NCBI RefSeq assembly: GCF_900156345.1
Contig: NZ_FTPP01000005.1
Coordinates: forward strand, 62,001 to 126,000
From: Pontibacter indicus
GTDB lineage: Bacteria; Bacteroidota; Bacteroidia; Cytophagales; Hymenobacteraceae
Reading direction: 5' to 3'
DNA: 64,000 nt
Made by a program: the position numbers and the translations under genes. Shown here one piece after another: positions 32,805-41,859 of the stretch (positions are counted from its first letter, which is position 1; each line of letters opens with the position of its first letter). The notes beneath the pieces were generated by a model that was given only the letters and a program-made list of their open reading frames with translations, was not told the DNA's origin and made no database searches.

Positions 32805-35297
32805 TTATCGTATCTGCTGTCCGATCATGAAGTGGAACTGGCCACGCTTCATATCTGGGCGTCCTGGCACATCGTCGAATCTCCAACCGTAGTCGAAGCC
32901 CAGCAGACCAAAGGCCGCCATGAAGATACGCACACCCACACCACCGGAGCGGTACAGTTTAAACGGATCGTATCGGTCATATGATCCAAAGCTATTTCCT
33001 GCTTCCAGGAAGGCCAGACCATAAATGGTAGCTCCCGGGTTAGGAGAGATCAACTGCCTTGCCTCCAACACAAACTTGTTATAGGCAATGCCTCCTGTAT
33101 TTATAAGAGTCGGGTCAGAGTTGTTGATAACCGATTCGTCATCATAACCACGAAGACCAATGTATTCAGTTCCTACAAAGAAGTTGGCACCTCCCATCAA
33201 GCCGTTACCGCCCAATCTAAAACGCTCGAAAGGACCTATGGCTGTCTTGGAGCTGTAGCTGTTCAGGAAGCCGAAGTGCGCTCGGGTGTTCAATACCAAA
33301 TTCCCTGCCAAATTCATAAAGAAGGAAGCGTCAAGCATCCATTTATTGAATTCGATATACTCGAAGTTGTTCCGCTTATCGGAGAACAATGAGTATGGAG
33401 GCGTCAGGTTCAGTGACAGTGAGAGGTTGGAGCCCCTTCTTGGGAAAGTCGGGTTATCAATGCTCACACGAGCCAGCGTGGTATTCAAAGAAATATTGTT
33501 TGAAGTACCATTGTTGAAACCACCAAACAGGTTGAAGTTTCTCAAGGTATAGCGGTTATAGCTCAGGCTATGGCTCAACTGGAAGTAGTTGTCCGGCCAG
33601 TTCAAAGTGCGACCTAGGCTCAGTGCTGCACCGTCCACATTCAGTCGGCTGTCAAGCTCCTCTCTAGGATCGCGACGCACAGTCTTGAACACGCTTGCTG
33701 TCAGGGCGTTTCTCTTACGGCCACCCAACCATGGTTCTGTAAAGGAGAAAGAGTAAGACTGGTAATAGCGACCGTTTGCCTGCACGTTGAGCGAAAGACG
33801 CTGTCCGTCGCCGCTTGGCAATGGTCTCCACTCCGACAACTTAAAGAGCTTACGGGTAGAGAAGTTGTTCAGGGCAAGGCCTACCGTTCCTACGGCACCA
33901 ATCGGGCCACCCCAACCTCCTGAAAGGCTGATCTGGTCATTCGGACGCTCCGTCACGGTATAGTTAATGTCTACTGTTCCTTCTTCCGGGTTTGGCATTG
34001 GGTTCAGCCCGATCGTCTCCGGGTCAAAGTAACCCAGGTTCGCCAGTTCGTTTCGGGAGCGAATCAGGTCGTCGCGGCTGTACTTCTGACCAGGCAAGGT
34101 ACGGATCTCACGGAGTACCACATGGTCACTCGTTTTGGTGTTGCCTGTCACCGTCACTTTGCTGATCGTAGCCTGCGGACCTTCCGATACACGCATCTCA
34201 ATGTCTATTGAGTCGCCTTCTACCGTCATCTCAACCGGGTCGATGTTGAAGAACAGGTAGCCGTCATTCTGGTAAAGGGCCGACACGTCTATATTTCCCG
34301 GATTATAGTTGAGGCGCTTGTCCAGTTCCTGCTTGTTGTAGACATCGCCTTTGTTGATGCCCAGCAAACGCGTCAGATAGTCGTCATCGTACAGGTAGTT
34401 CCCGTTCCAAGTGATGTTGCGGTAATAGTAGCGGTTGCCTTCATCCACCACAATGCGGATTCCCAAGCGGTCAGGGCTTACGTTATAGACACTATCTGAC
34501 ACGATGATCGCATCACGATAACCTTCCGAATTGTAAAAGTCGAGCAGGAGTTGCTTGTCGTTCTCGTATTCCGAACGCTGGAATTTCGAAGAAGTGAATA
34601 ACTTGTAAAGGCGTTTCTCCTTTGTCTTCTTCAACTGGCGGCGCAGCTTTTTGTCCGTAAAAGCCTCATTGCCTTCAAAGTTGATTTCGGCTATTTTTAC
34701 CTTATCACCTCTGTCAATGTCAATGTTCAGCACCACACTGTTCGGAATGAGCGAATCAGGTCGCTGCACAATATTGATCTTTGCGTTGAGGTAGCTCTTC
34801 TCAGCGTAATATTTGCGGATAACGTTACGCGTTTGGTTGAGCACAGCATCTGTTACTGTCCTACCCCTGATGAGATTGATCTTTTCGCGCAGAGCATCCT
34901 GCTGCGATTTGTTTATACCGTTGAACTCAAAGCGAGACAGACGCGGGCGTTCCTTCAAATCGAAGTTCAGGAAGATCTGGTTTCCTTCGATGCGGGTTAC
35001 GTATACCTCGATGTCTCCAAGAAGGCCCTGGTCCCACAGCTTCTGAATGGCACGGCTGATGTCCTCGCCCGGTACCGTGATCTCGTCACCAACCTTAAGG
35101 CCTATAATACCAGTTAGTGCGGTAGGGTCAAGGAATTTGATACCTGTAAACTCGATCCCGCCGATGCGGTACTGCTGGGGCTGGGCGTAGTCTATCGTAT
35201 TGCTCTGTGTCCGGTTATTCAGAACTTGTGATGAAGCTGTGCCTGCTATTAGCAAAAACACAAACACCCAGATGCATCTAGTCATTAATATGTTCAC
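32805..35297 (-). CDS. bamA: outer-membrane protein assembly factor BamA
   Basis: An 830-residue Omp85 protein that folds beta-barrels into the outer membrane. It has a signal peptide (CIWVFVFLLIAGTASSQ), followed by about five POTRA domains, e.g. QYRIGGIEFTGIKFLDPTALTGIIGLKVGDEI and KVKIAEINFEGNEAFTDKKLRRQLKKTKEK. The 16-strand barrel with the FRLGGNGLMGG region and RGYDDESV (the VRGY/F motif of Omp85) leads to a C-terminal FHFMIGQQIR. Its start overlaps the uppS stop by 4 bp. It is central to the envelope cluster. Confidence 0.96.
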   Translation of the reverse strand: MNILMTRCIWVFVFLLIAGTASSQVLNNRTQSNTIDYAQPQQYRIGGIEFTGIKFLDPTALTGIIGLKVGDEITVPGEDISRAIQKLWDQGLLGDIEVYVTRIEGNQIFLNFDLKERPRLSRFEFNGINKSQQDALREKINLIRGRTVTDAVLNQTRNVIRKYYAEKSYLNAKINIVQRPDSLIPNSVVLNIDIDRGDKVKIAEINFEGNEAFTDKKLRRQLKKTKEKRLYKLFTSSKFQRSEYENDKQLLLDFYNSEGYRDAIIVSDSVYNVSPDRLGIRIVVDEGNRYYYRNITWNGNYLYDDDYLTRLLGINKGDVYNKQELDKRLNYNPGNIDVSALYQNDGYLFFNIDPVEMTVEGDSIDIEMRVSEGPQATISKVTVTGNTKTSDHVVLREIRTLPGQKYSRDDLIRSRNELANLGYFDPETIGLNPMPNPEEGTVDINYTVTERPNDQISLSGGWGGPIGAVGTVGLALNNFSTRKLFKLSEWRPLPSGDGQRLSLNVQANGRYYQSYSFSFTEPWLGGRKRNALTASVFKTVRRDPREELDSRLNVDGAALSLGRTLNWPDNYFQLSHSLSYNRYTLRNFNLFGGFNNGTSNNISLNTTLARVSIDNPTFPRRGSNLSLSLNLTPPYSLFSDKRNNFEYIEFNKWMLDASFFMNLAGNLVLNTRAHFGFLNSYSSKTAIGPFERFRLGGNGLMGGANFFVGTEYIGLRGYDDESVINNSDPTLINTGGIAYNKFVLEARQLISPNPGATIYGLAFLEAGNSFGSYDRYDPFKLYRSGGVGVRIFMAAFGLLGFDYGWRFDDVPGRPDMKRGQFHFMIGQQIR

Positions 35298-36058
35298 TTT
35301 GTTAGTTGTTCACTTGTCTTGCCAAAGCGGCGTTCTCTTCTCTGGAAGGCACAAATGGCTTCGTAGAGGTGCTCCTTTCGGAAATCGGGCCAGAGAAGCT
35401 CTGTAATGTAGAGCTCCGTATAAGCCAGCTGCCAAAGCAGGAAGTTACTAATGCGCTGCTCTCCGCTTGTGCGAATCAGCAGTTCGGGATCTGGCATACC
35501 TGCCGTGGAAAGGTGCTGCGCTATAGTGGCCTCACTGATATCAGCTGGTGCTATAGTACCATGACCCACTTCAACCGCAATACGTTGCATGGCCTGGGCT
35601 ATATCCCAACGGCCGCTGTAGCTTAACGCCAGCACCAGCGTCATGCGGGTGTTACCCTTTGTTATCTCGATTGCCTCGAACAGTTCTTTCTGGCAGGCCT
35701 TCGGCAGGCTTTCCGTATTCCCGATCGTTTGCAGGCGGATATTATTCTTGTTCAGCGTGGCGGTTTCCTTTCTGATAGTAGATACCAGCAGCTGCATCAG
35801 CGCAGAAACCTCGGTTGCGGGTCTCGACCAGTTTTCGGTGGAGAAGGCGTATAGGGTAAGGTATTCGACACCCATCTCCGCAGCAGCCTCTACTGTTTCG
35901 CGAACAGCTGTGATGGCACTTTGATGACCGAAAATTCGCAGGCCGCCCCGTTTCTTTGCCCAACGCCCATTTCCGTCCATGATAACGGCAATGTGTCTTG
36001 GCAAATTGTCTAAATCTACTTGTTCCCTAAAATTCATTAAACCACAATTTCCTTGCAA
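35294..36058 (-). CDS. uppS: isoprenyl (undecaprenyl) diphosphate synthase
   Basis: Makes the C55 lipid carrier for peptidoglycan and polysaccharides. A 254-residue cis-prenyltransferase with the catalytic AVIMDGNGRWAKKRG (D28 if the first ATG is used), YLTLYAFSTENWSRP, LVLALSYSGRWDI and the C-terminal PDPELLIRTSGEQRISNFLLWQLAYTELYITELLWPDF. An alternative ATG seven codons downstream (MNFREQVD) would fit the usual short N-terminus. Its stop overlaps the bamA start, linking wall-lipid supply and outer-membrane assembly in one transcript. Confidence 0.96.
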   Translation of the reverse strand: MQGNCGLMNFREQVDLDNLPRHIAVIMDGNGRWAKKRGGLRIFGHQSAITAVRETVEAAAEMGVEYLTLYAFSTENWSRPATEVSALMQLLVSTIRKETATLNKNNIRLQTIGNTESLPKACQKELFEAIEITKGNTRMTLVLALSYSGRWDIAQAMQRIAVEVGHGTIAPADISEATIAQHLSTAGMPDPELLIRTSGEQRISNFLLWQLAYTELYITELLWPDFRKEHLYEAICAFQRRERRFGKTSEQLTK

Positions 36059-36097
36059 GTTACAAAAAGCAAGATAATTTAATGAAATTTTAGCGGG

Positions 36098-36904
36098 TTA
36101 ATCTAGTATTCCGGCTTTGCGCTTGTAGACAGGTGGGCAATTGAGACGGTATAGCGTGTAAGAGAGGCTTATACCGTTGTAGAAGTACATATCCTTATCA
36201 AAGGGATTAACATACGACTTGGAATTACTGGCTCCCAGGTCAGTGGCCAGCAGCCCGGAACCACTCTCCTGTAGATAATCCAGATTGTCGGTAAGCATAA
36301 AGCGTGGGCCAAATTCCAGACCCAGGTTCCAGTGCTTACTCAAAGCATACTTCACCCCTACCCCAAAAGGAATTGTAACCGTGAACTTATTGTCGAATGG
36401 CTCCATTACGTCGCCCTGACGAGAAAGCTGATGGTTAAAGTTAAGCAGGGCCGCCCCTAGGAAGAAATAAGGCGACACCCGGTGCGGTTGACGGATATCT
36501 GCATAGTAATCTAGGAAGTTGTATTCTATACCTAACGAAAACTCCAGCATACTCAGTTTCAGCTCCGCATCGCGCCAATCATGGTGCGGCAGGTTCTGCG
36601 ACCCGTCCTTAAAAGCTTTGTCGTTGAAAATGCGGTGACTGCCCATGAAGGCAGCCTTCAAAGTAATAGGAGCAGATATATCATGACGATAGAAGATCGT
36701 CATGGCCGGCTGGTTGTTTAGGAAACGGTAATTTGGCGATAGTTCCCCAACATAATTAGCGCCGCCAATACCAAAACCAATCTCGCTGGTAGTCACTGGC
36801 TTGATCTGCTGCAGCTGTGCCTTAGCTGTATGGCATAAAAAGACGCTCCCAATTTGCAGTAGTACACAAATAAGGAGCGTCTGTCTAAATGTATTCAAAG
36901 TCAT
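36098..36904 (-). CDS. DUF6089-type outer-membrane beta-barrel protein
   Basis: A 268-residue protein with a signal peptide (ending FLCHTAKAQ). The body is a small barrel: VTTSEIGFGIGGANYVGELSPNYRFLNNQPAMTIFYRHDIS, a middle strand YFFLGAALLNFNH, FGVGVKYALSKHWNLGLEFGPRFMLTDNLDYL, and a basic end. The IGFGIGGANYVGEL start and the LSKHWNLGLEFGPR region match the DUF6089 family as I remember it. It is related to the next gene upstream (36954-37955). It lies 39 bp before uppS in the same direction. Possibly a structural outer-membrane protein; function unknown. Confidence 0.83.
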   Translation of the reverse strand: MTLNTFRQTLLICVLLQIGSVFLCHTAKAQLQQIKPVTTSEIGFGIGGANYVGELSPNYRFLNNQPAMTIFYRHDISAPITLKAAFMGSHRIFNDKAFKDGSQNLPHHDWRDAELKLSMLEFSLGIEYNFLDYYADIRQPHRVSPYFFLGAALLNFNHQLSRQGDVMEPFDNKFTVTIPFGVGVKYALSKHWNLGLEFGPRFMLTDNLDYLQESGSGLLATDLGASNSKSYVNPFDKDMYFYNGISLSYTLYRLNCPPVYKRKAGILD

Positions 36905-36953
36905 GTAAACTTGTTTCGGAGTTTAGGAAAACAACGCGCTACACTCCGTTATA

Positions 36954-37955
36954 TTATCTGAACTTAGGTCTTCTTATACGTGGATTCAGGATATAGTTAA
37001 CACCCAAGCTGGTTTGGATATACCAGTCGTTGTCGGAGCTGTTACCACGCGTGCGGTTGTTGCTTGTACCGTATGGGCGCAGTCGGCTAAATCCATTAGG
37101 CTCTGTGATCAGGTCGTTTGTGAAACCTGACTCAGCACTTCTGTCAGAGAAAATAACAGAGGCATTGCGATTGCCTACGCGGTTACCTTCGCTAAGCAGT
37201 ACATCCTTGTCTACGTGGGCAGTACTTACGTCATCCAGGTAGTCTGTGAAAGTGGCTCTCCAACCTACCTCGAAGCTGAAGTCCCAGTTACGGTCCAGCT
37301 TGTATCTTACGCCAAGGCCAAACGGAATGGCAATCTGCACGCGGCTGTAAGGGTCACTCACAGTTCCCGGTTGGTCTACAAACTGACCTTCTGTGCCAAG
37401 CGGCTGCAGTGCATACCAGCCTGAAGGGATATCCTTGTCAGGCGACAGGCCTGGATGCGAACCGTTTTCATAATACGCCTTTGGGTTGTGGTGCAATACT
37501 GCCACACCCAGGAAACCATAAGGTACGAAGTCAGGACGACGACGGTAGTAGTGGCGGTTTTCGAAAAGGTCTATGATGGCTACGGCGCTCAGCTCCTTGA
37601 TATCGTTGCGGAAGGACAGGTTACGTCTGTAACGGCCTAAGTTCTCCCCTTCATCGGGCCCGGCTGCTTTGGCGTCATCACCCGCGATCCGGTTCCAGTT
37701 GAAAGCGATACGTGAGGAGATACGCGGAAAATGGCGTTTTGTATAGTTGATGCCGATGCTCGGACGAGTTGACTTTAGGCGCATACTCGTAAAGTCAGGC
37801 TGAGGCACCAGGTCGCCAAAGTAGTTGGAAGCACCCAGCTGTATGCCCACTGTGGCATATTGCTTTCGCTTCGTAAAACGCTGTGCTTCAGCCTCTAGGG
37901 CTACCGTAACGAGCACAACAGTAAATAATAAAAACAGCGTAGTAAATTTCTTCAT
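36954..37955 (-). CDS. DUF6089-type outer-membrane beta-barrel protein
   Basis: A 333-residue paralog of the following gene. It has a signal peptide (MKKFTTLFLLFTVVLVTVALEAEAQ), then the same opening VGIQLGASNYFGDLVPQPDFTSMRLKSTRPSIGINYTKRHFPRISSRIAFNWNRI. The middle is YGFLGVAVLHHNPKAYYENG, and FGLGVRYKLDRNWDFSFEVGWRATFTDYLDDVST closes it. The frame extends upstream, but the ATG at 37955 starts a proper signal peptide. A TATTTTTG promoter element lies 66 bp upstream, so this gene can start the unit DUF6089-DUF6089-uppS-bamA-skp-skp. Confidence 0.83.
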   Translation of the reverse strand: MKKFTTLFLLFTVVLVTVALEAEAQRFTKRKQYATVGIQLGASNYFGDLVPQPDFTSMRLKSTRPSIGINYTKRHFPRISSRIAFNWNRIAGDDAKAAGPDEGENLGRYRRNLSFRNDIKELSAVAIIDLFENRHYYRRRPDFVPYGFLGVAVLHHNPKAYYENGSHPGLSPDKDIPSGWYALQPLGTEGQFVDQPGTVSDPYSRVQIAIPFGLGVRYKLDRNWDFSFEVGWRATFTDYLDDVSTAHVDKDVLLSEGNRVGNRNASVIFSDRSAESGFTNDLITEPNGFSRLRPYGTSNNRTRGNSSDNDWYIQTSLGVNYILNPRIRRPKFR

Positions 37956-38021
37956 AGCGAACCAATTTCTTTTAAGCGTATTCCAGCAAGGCGATAATCC
38001 ATCCAAATTAAACCTTTGTGA

Positions 38022-38029
38022 CAAAAATA
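38022..38029 (-). promoter_or_regulatory. -7 promoter element of the DUF6089-uppS-bamA unit
   Basis: The minus strand reads TATTTTTG (TAnnTTTG), 66 bp upstream of the ATG at 37955, inside a 123-bp gap after nadK. Confidence 0.5.
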
Positions 38030-38078
38030 GAAATAATTTTCTGGTATAAAAATATGTATATTAAATATTGAATATAAT

Positions 38079-38966
38079 TTACCTGAAAATATTTGTTCTT
38101 TTATCAAGACCCCAGTTTAATTTGCCACGCAGGGTGGTTAGGAAATTTACATGATGCAGTTTGACTAGCCGTGCTACGAAGTTCTCGCGCCGCACCGCAA
38201 TCTGAACCGACATGTCCACTGGCACAGACCTCGAGTCGAGGGAGGCGAGGTACGTACTGCTGCGCCCTTCTACCTCAAACGAGATCACACTCCGGTCTGA
38301 CACGATCATGGGCCGCACATTCAGGTTGTGAGGGCATACGGGTGAAATTACGAAATTGTTGGTCTGAGGCAGCACCAGCGGACCGCCGCAGCTAAGCGAG
38401 TAGCCTGTCGATCCGGTTGGGGTAGCCACCACCAGTCCATCGGCCCAGTATGTGTTCAAATATTCCCCATCTATATACGCATGCACAACTATCATGGACG
38501 AGGAATCGCGCTTGAGCAAACTAAACTCGTTGAGACCAAAATTGATGCCGTCAAATATCTCCAGATCAGAATCCACCCGAATCAAAGCACGGTCGTCGAA
38601 GGTATAGTGGCCTTTGAAAAGGGCATCCAACGCCAGGTTGATGCTGTCGTGCGCGATGGTGGCCAAAAAGCCGAGCCGGCCAGTATTGATCCCAAGGATC
38701 GGAATCTGAAGCCCACCCACATACGTCACCGTGTCCAGCAGCGTTCCGTCCCCACCCAGACTCAGCACAAAGTCAACTCCCGCCAGGCTGTCGCCTCGGG
38801 TGAAAGTGGAGACGTCCTCCGGTAAGTTGATACGATTCTGAAGAAAAAGGGCAAAGTGCTCTACCACCCGCACCTCGGCATTCCGGCGCAGCAGTTCATC
38901 AAACAGGTTCTGTATAAAAGGCCCGTATTCTTCTTCAAAAGGCTTTCCTAGTATAGCAAATTTCAT
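38079..38966 (-). CDS. nadK: NAD kinase
   Basis: Phosphorylates NAD to NADP. The 295-residue protein has the GGDGT motif in FVLSLGGDGTLLDTVTYVG (about 68-86), the NE/D-containing LNEFSLLKRDSSSMIVVHAYIDGEYL and the glycine-rich GLVVATPTGSTGYSLSCGGPLVLPQ. All family signatures are intact. It lies 15 bp after the TamA/BamA-like gene and 123 bp before the DUF6089 genes, in a run of same-strand genes. Confidence 0.96.
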   Translation of the reverse strand: MKFAILGKPFEEEYGPFIQNLFDELLRRNAEVRVVEHFALFLQNRINLPEDVSTFTRGDSLAGVDFVLSLGGDGTLLDTVTYVGGLQIPILGINTGRLGFLATIAHDSINLALDALFKGHYTFDDRALIRVDSDLEIFDGINFGLNEFSLLKRDSSSMIVVHAYIDGEYLNTYWADGLVVATPTGSTGYSLSCGGPLVLPQTNNFVISPVCPHNLNVRPMIVSDRSVISFEVEGRSSTYLASLDSRSVPVDMSVQIAVRRENFVARLVKLHHVNFLTTLRGKLNWGLDKRTNIFR

Positions 38967-38981
38967 ATGTCTTCTGTTTCA

Positions 38982-40370
38982 TTAAAAAGGGAAGCGGCCG
39001 CTCAGGTAAAAGCCACCCGTCTTCTCGCGGTTGACGGTATATTCGGCCCGGAACACAAAGTCATAGAAAGTGACCAGGTGCAGCCCCGCCCCTATGCCTG
39101 CCAAGAACCGGTTAGCCAGTGGGTTGCCTTTCTCAAACTCCTCATCAATAACATAGCCCGCATCGGTAAACACATTGGCATACAGGGCAAGCGGCACTTT
39201 GTTGAACTTGGGGCTTTTGATAAACTTCAGGTGCACTCCTTCATGCTGGAAAAGCTCCCGGGTAAGCCCCTGCTTAAACAAGCCGAAGTGCTGTCCACCC
39301 ACTACCTGCAGTTCGTAGCCCCGCACCAGCGACCGAAAGCCCAGCGCCACGTTATCAGCATAGGCATACTGTTTCGAGAAACGGGCCTGTGCTTCGCCAC
39401 CCACAAAATAATAATATTTGCCTGATAGATGGTGATAATCTACATACTTTGCGCGCAAAGTGGTGATGGGCGCCCCGTTTCCATTCAAAAAGAAGGTTTG
39501 GGCAACGATTGCCTCAAAGTAACTGCCTGTGAGCGGGTATACGAAGGAGTTGCGTAGGTTTATTACTTTCGCTAATTCCAGTCGCAGGTACTGCCTGTCC
39601 TGTTTATCCGCAGTATAATATTCCGGATTTAACGCCAACACCGTATCAGCCACCTGTTCCTGCACATACGTTAGTCGCAGTCCCTCCTGCCGCTGAACGC
39701 TTTGCCGGTGGGTGAGGCCGGTCGTGAGCAGGGTGCGCTGAATGGGCACGCCGCTCTCCTGCACAAAGAAACGCTGCCGGTTATTGAGCGTGCGATAGTC
39801 GATGGCCCGGCTACGGTAGTCCGCTATCCCGAAATCCATACCCAGCTTGTGTGCACGGCTTACGTAAGGCACGCGGTAGGTAAACTCCAGCCGTTTGTTA
39901 AAGCCCTGCTGCAGCCTGATGCGCACTTCTTCATTGCGTCCTCTGAAATTGCGCCTGATCAGGTTGATGCCATAATCGACCCGGTCCCAGTCGCGGCGCT
40001 CGAGCCAGGCGTTGAAATTACGGTCGGCTAAATCAAAGATAGGTATAGGGTATAAGTACCAGCGCTCCTGCATGGTGTAGGTCACACTTACCAGCCCCTC
40101 CCGGCAGGTATAGGTATAGCCGACTTCGTGAAAAAGCCGCAGGTTGAAGAGCCTTCGCCGGTTTTCCTCCAGCTTCTCTTCCAGATCAGCCGTCAGCAGC
40201 GTGTCGCCGGGGGCAATGTTGAGTTCAAAGAGGAGCATCCGGCTTTTGCTGACCTCATTACCTTCGAAGCCAATGCTATCGATAACGACTGACGCGGTTT
40301 GGCAGGACTGCGCCGCCAAGGTATGGCAGAACAAACTCAAGCACAGCAGCAGGAAAGTGCGCAGAATCAC
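38982..40370 (-). CDS. BamA/TamA-like outer-membrane protein with one or two POTRA domains
   Basis: A 462-residue Omp85-type protein, about half the length of BamA. It has a signal peptide (LRTFLLLCLSLFCHTLAAQ). One POTRA unit (VVIDSIGFEGNEVSKSRMLLFELNIAPGDTLLTADLEEKLEENRRRLFNLRLFHEVGYTY) is followed by a second short unit ending VTYTMQERWYLYPIPIF. The barrel ends with ALGFRSLVRGYELQVVGGQHFG (VRGY motif) and the terminal strand GGFYLSGRFPF. It lies between a CBS-domain gene and nadK. It may assist export or lipid handling like TamA; no TamB partner is in the window. Confidence 0.87.
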   Translation of the reverse strand: MILRTFLLLCLSLFCHTLAAQSCQTASVVIDSIGFEGNEVSKSRMLLFELNIAPGDTLLTADLEEKLEENRRRLFNLRLFHEVGYTYTCREGLVSVTYTMQERWYLYPIPIFDLADRNFNAWLERRDWDRVDYGINLIRRNFRGRNEEVRIRLQQGFNKRLEFTYRVPYVSRAHKLGMDFGIADYRSRAIDYRTLNNRQRFFVQESGVPIQRTLLTTGLTHRQSVQRQEGLRLTYVQEQVADTVLALNPEYYTADKQDRQYLRLELAKVINLRNSFVYPLTGSYFEAIVAQTFFLNGNGAPITTLRAKYVDYHHLSGKYYYFVGGEAQARFSKQYAYADNVALGFRSLVRGYELQVVGGQHFGLFKQGLTRELFQHEGVHLKFIKSPKFNKVPLALYANVFTDAGYVIDEEFEKGNPLANRFLAGIGAGLHLVTFYDFVFRAEYTVNREKTGGFYLSGRFPF

Positions 40371-40378
40371 GGACGGGG

Positions 40379-41044
40379 CTATATGTCCAGGTATTTGAAA
40401 AGCATGTCCAGGCGGTCGCGGCCCACGTCGTACTTGGCCCCATCCTGGAACTGCGCCGTCACCCGATACTCGAAACGCTCCAGCGTAGCGATGATACGGG
40501 TAAGATCGGACGTGTTTAGTTTTAGCGTGAGCTTGATGTTGTAAGGGTCCACCTCGTCCGGCGACACATAGGCGCTCAGTATCTTGACATTGTCCTCCTC
40601 AATCAAGCGGCTGATCTGGCCAAGGGAGTAGTCACGCTCCGGCATGGTGAGCACCAGGATGCTACCCTGCCCCTGTAGCGCCGACATCTGCCCGAAGGCG
40701 GCCAGTGTGTCGTTGATGGTGATGATGCCCATGTAGTCCTGCTCCTCGTCGAGCACGGGCACCACTTGAATTTTGTTTTTGATGGCAGCCTCCATCACAT
40801 CGTAAAAGTGCTGGTGGTGCATCACAAAAACATCCTGAAACTCCAGCGTAACCTGGTCCAGGGTCTGGCTTCGGTCCGGCAGTTCGATCAGGTTGGTTTC
40901 GGTGGCCAGGCCCATGTACTTGCGGTTGCGGGACACGGGCAGTTCGTTTACGCGGAACTCATCCATCCATCGCAAAGCCTTCTCCACAGTGTCGTAAAGC
41001 TTGAGCGGCGGTATCATTTGGTTGATGAGTTCTTCTGCAATCAT
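40379..41044 (-). CDS. CBS-domain pair protein
   Basis: A 221-residue cytosolic protein with two CBS units: LINQMIPPLKLYDTVEKALRWMDEFRVNELPVSRNRKYMGLATETNLIEL (about 5-55) and HHQHFYDVMEAAIKNKIQVVPVLDEEQDYMGIITINDTLAAF (about 76-118). The C-terminal ACT-like region is SILVLTMPERDYSLGQISRLIEEDNVKILSAYVSPDEVDPYNIKLTLKLNTSDLTRIIATLERF. CBS pairs usually bind adenine nucleotides. Its start overlaps the stop of the alpha/beta hydrolase gene by 4 bp. Possible regulator of a neighbour such as NadK; this is inference from adjacency only. Confidence 0.88.
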   Translation of the reverse strand: MIAEELINQMIPPLKLYDTVEKALRWMDEFRVNELPVSRNRKYMGLATETNLIELPDRSQTLDQVTLEFQDVFVMHHQHFYDVMEAAIKNKIQVVPVLDEEQDYMGIITINDTLAAFGQMSALQGQGSILVLTMPERDYSLGQISRLIEEDNVKILSAYVSPDEVDPYNIKLTLKLNTSDLTRIIATLERFEYRVTAQFQDGAKYDVGRDRLDMLFKYLDI

Positions 41045-41817
41045 GTGGCTGTTTCCCCTGCTTCTGTTTTGGCCAAAAATTTATCTAAGATACTGTTAAA
41101 TCTCTCCGGATGTTCCATCATGGGCGCGTGTCCGCACTTGTCGATGAAATAAAGTTCGGAATTATGGATTAACCGGTTGAACTCGTGTGCTACCAGCGGC
41201 GGCGTAATCGTATCGTTCAGTCCCCATATTAACAGCGTAGGCACCTGAATGTTCTCCAGGTCTTTGCCCAGGTTGTGCCGCTGCGCCGATTTGGCGATGG
41301 CTATGATGCGCAGACACTTGGCGTTGCTATTCGTGATGTCGAACACTTCGTCCACCAGTTCTTTGGTAGCAGTGGCCGGATCGTAGAAGGTATAGGCCGT
41401 GCGCTCCTTCACATATTCGTAATTGCCACGCTTCGGGAACGAGCCGCCCATGGAGTCTTCGAAAAGGCCGGAGCTTCCTGTCAGCACAAGGCGTTTTACT
41501 TTGGCGGCGTTTTTTAAGGTATAGACCAGCGCCACGTGCCCGCCCAAGGAGTTGCCAAGCAGCGTCAGGTCGTTCAGTTTCTTAAATTTAACAAAATCCT
41601 CTATAAAAGAAACGAGCCCCGGCACGCCTGCCTTGTGAAGCGCCATCTCGTAAATAGGCATCAGCGGAATGACCACACGGTAGCTTTTAGAGAAATGGTC
41701 CACAACGCCGTTCCAGTTACTCAGGGCTCCGAATAAGCCGTGCAGCAACAGCAATACTTCTCCTTCTCCCTCTTCAATGTACTGAAATTCGCCTTCGTGT
41801 TTAACCTGTAGATTCAT
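41041..41817 (-). CDS. alpha/beta-fold hydrolase
   Basis: A 258-residue hydrolase. The oxyanion region is LLLLHGLFGALSNW, the nucleophile elbow is LLGNSLGGHVALVY (Ser at about residue 93), the acid is in LLIWGLNDTITPP and the catalytic His in IDKCGHAPMMEHPERF. The triad is therefore complete. It overlaps the CBS gene by 4 bp and follows the glutamine amidotransferase gene after 42 bp. Substrate unknown. A second alpha/beta hydrolase (47840-48610) is a different subfamily. Confidence 0.9.
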   Translation of the reverse strand: MNLQVKHEGEFQYIEEGEGEVLLLLHGLFGALSNWNGVVDHFSKSYRVVIPLMPIYEMALHKAGVPGLVSFIEDFVKFKKLNDLTLLGNSLGGHVALVYTLKNAAKVKRLVLTGSSGLFEDSMGGSFPKRGNYEYVKERTAYTFYDPATATKELVDEVFDITNSNAKCLRIIAIAKSAQRHNLGKDLENIQVPTLLIWGLNDTITPPLVAHEFNRLIHNSELYFIDKCGHAPMMEHPERFNSILDKFLAKTEAGETAT

Positions 41818-41859
41818 TCCTGTTAATCCTAAAAGTAATGTGTTGTAAAAATCCGGCTG

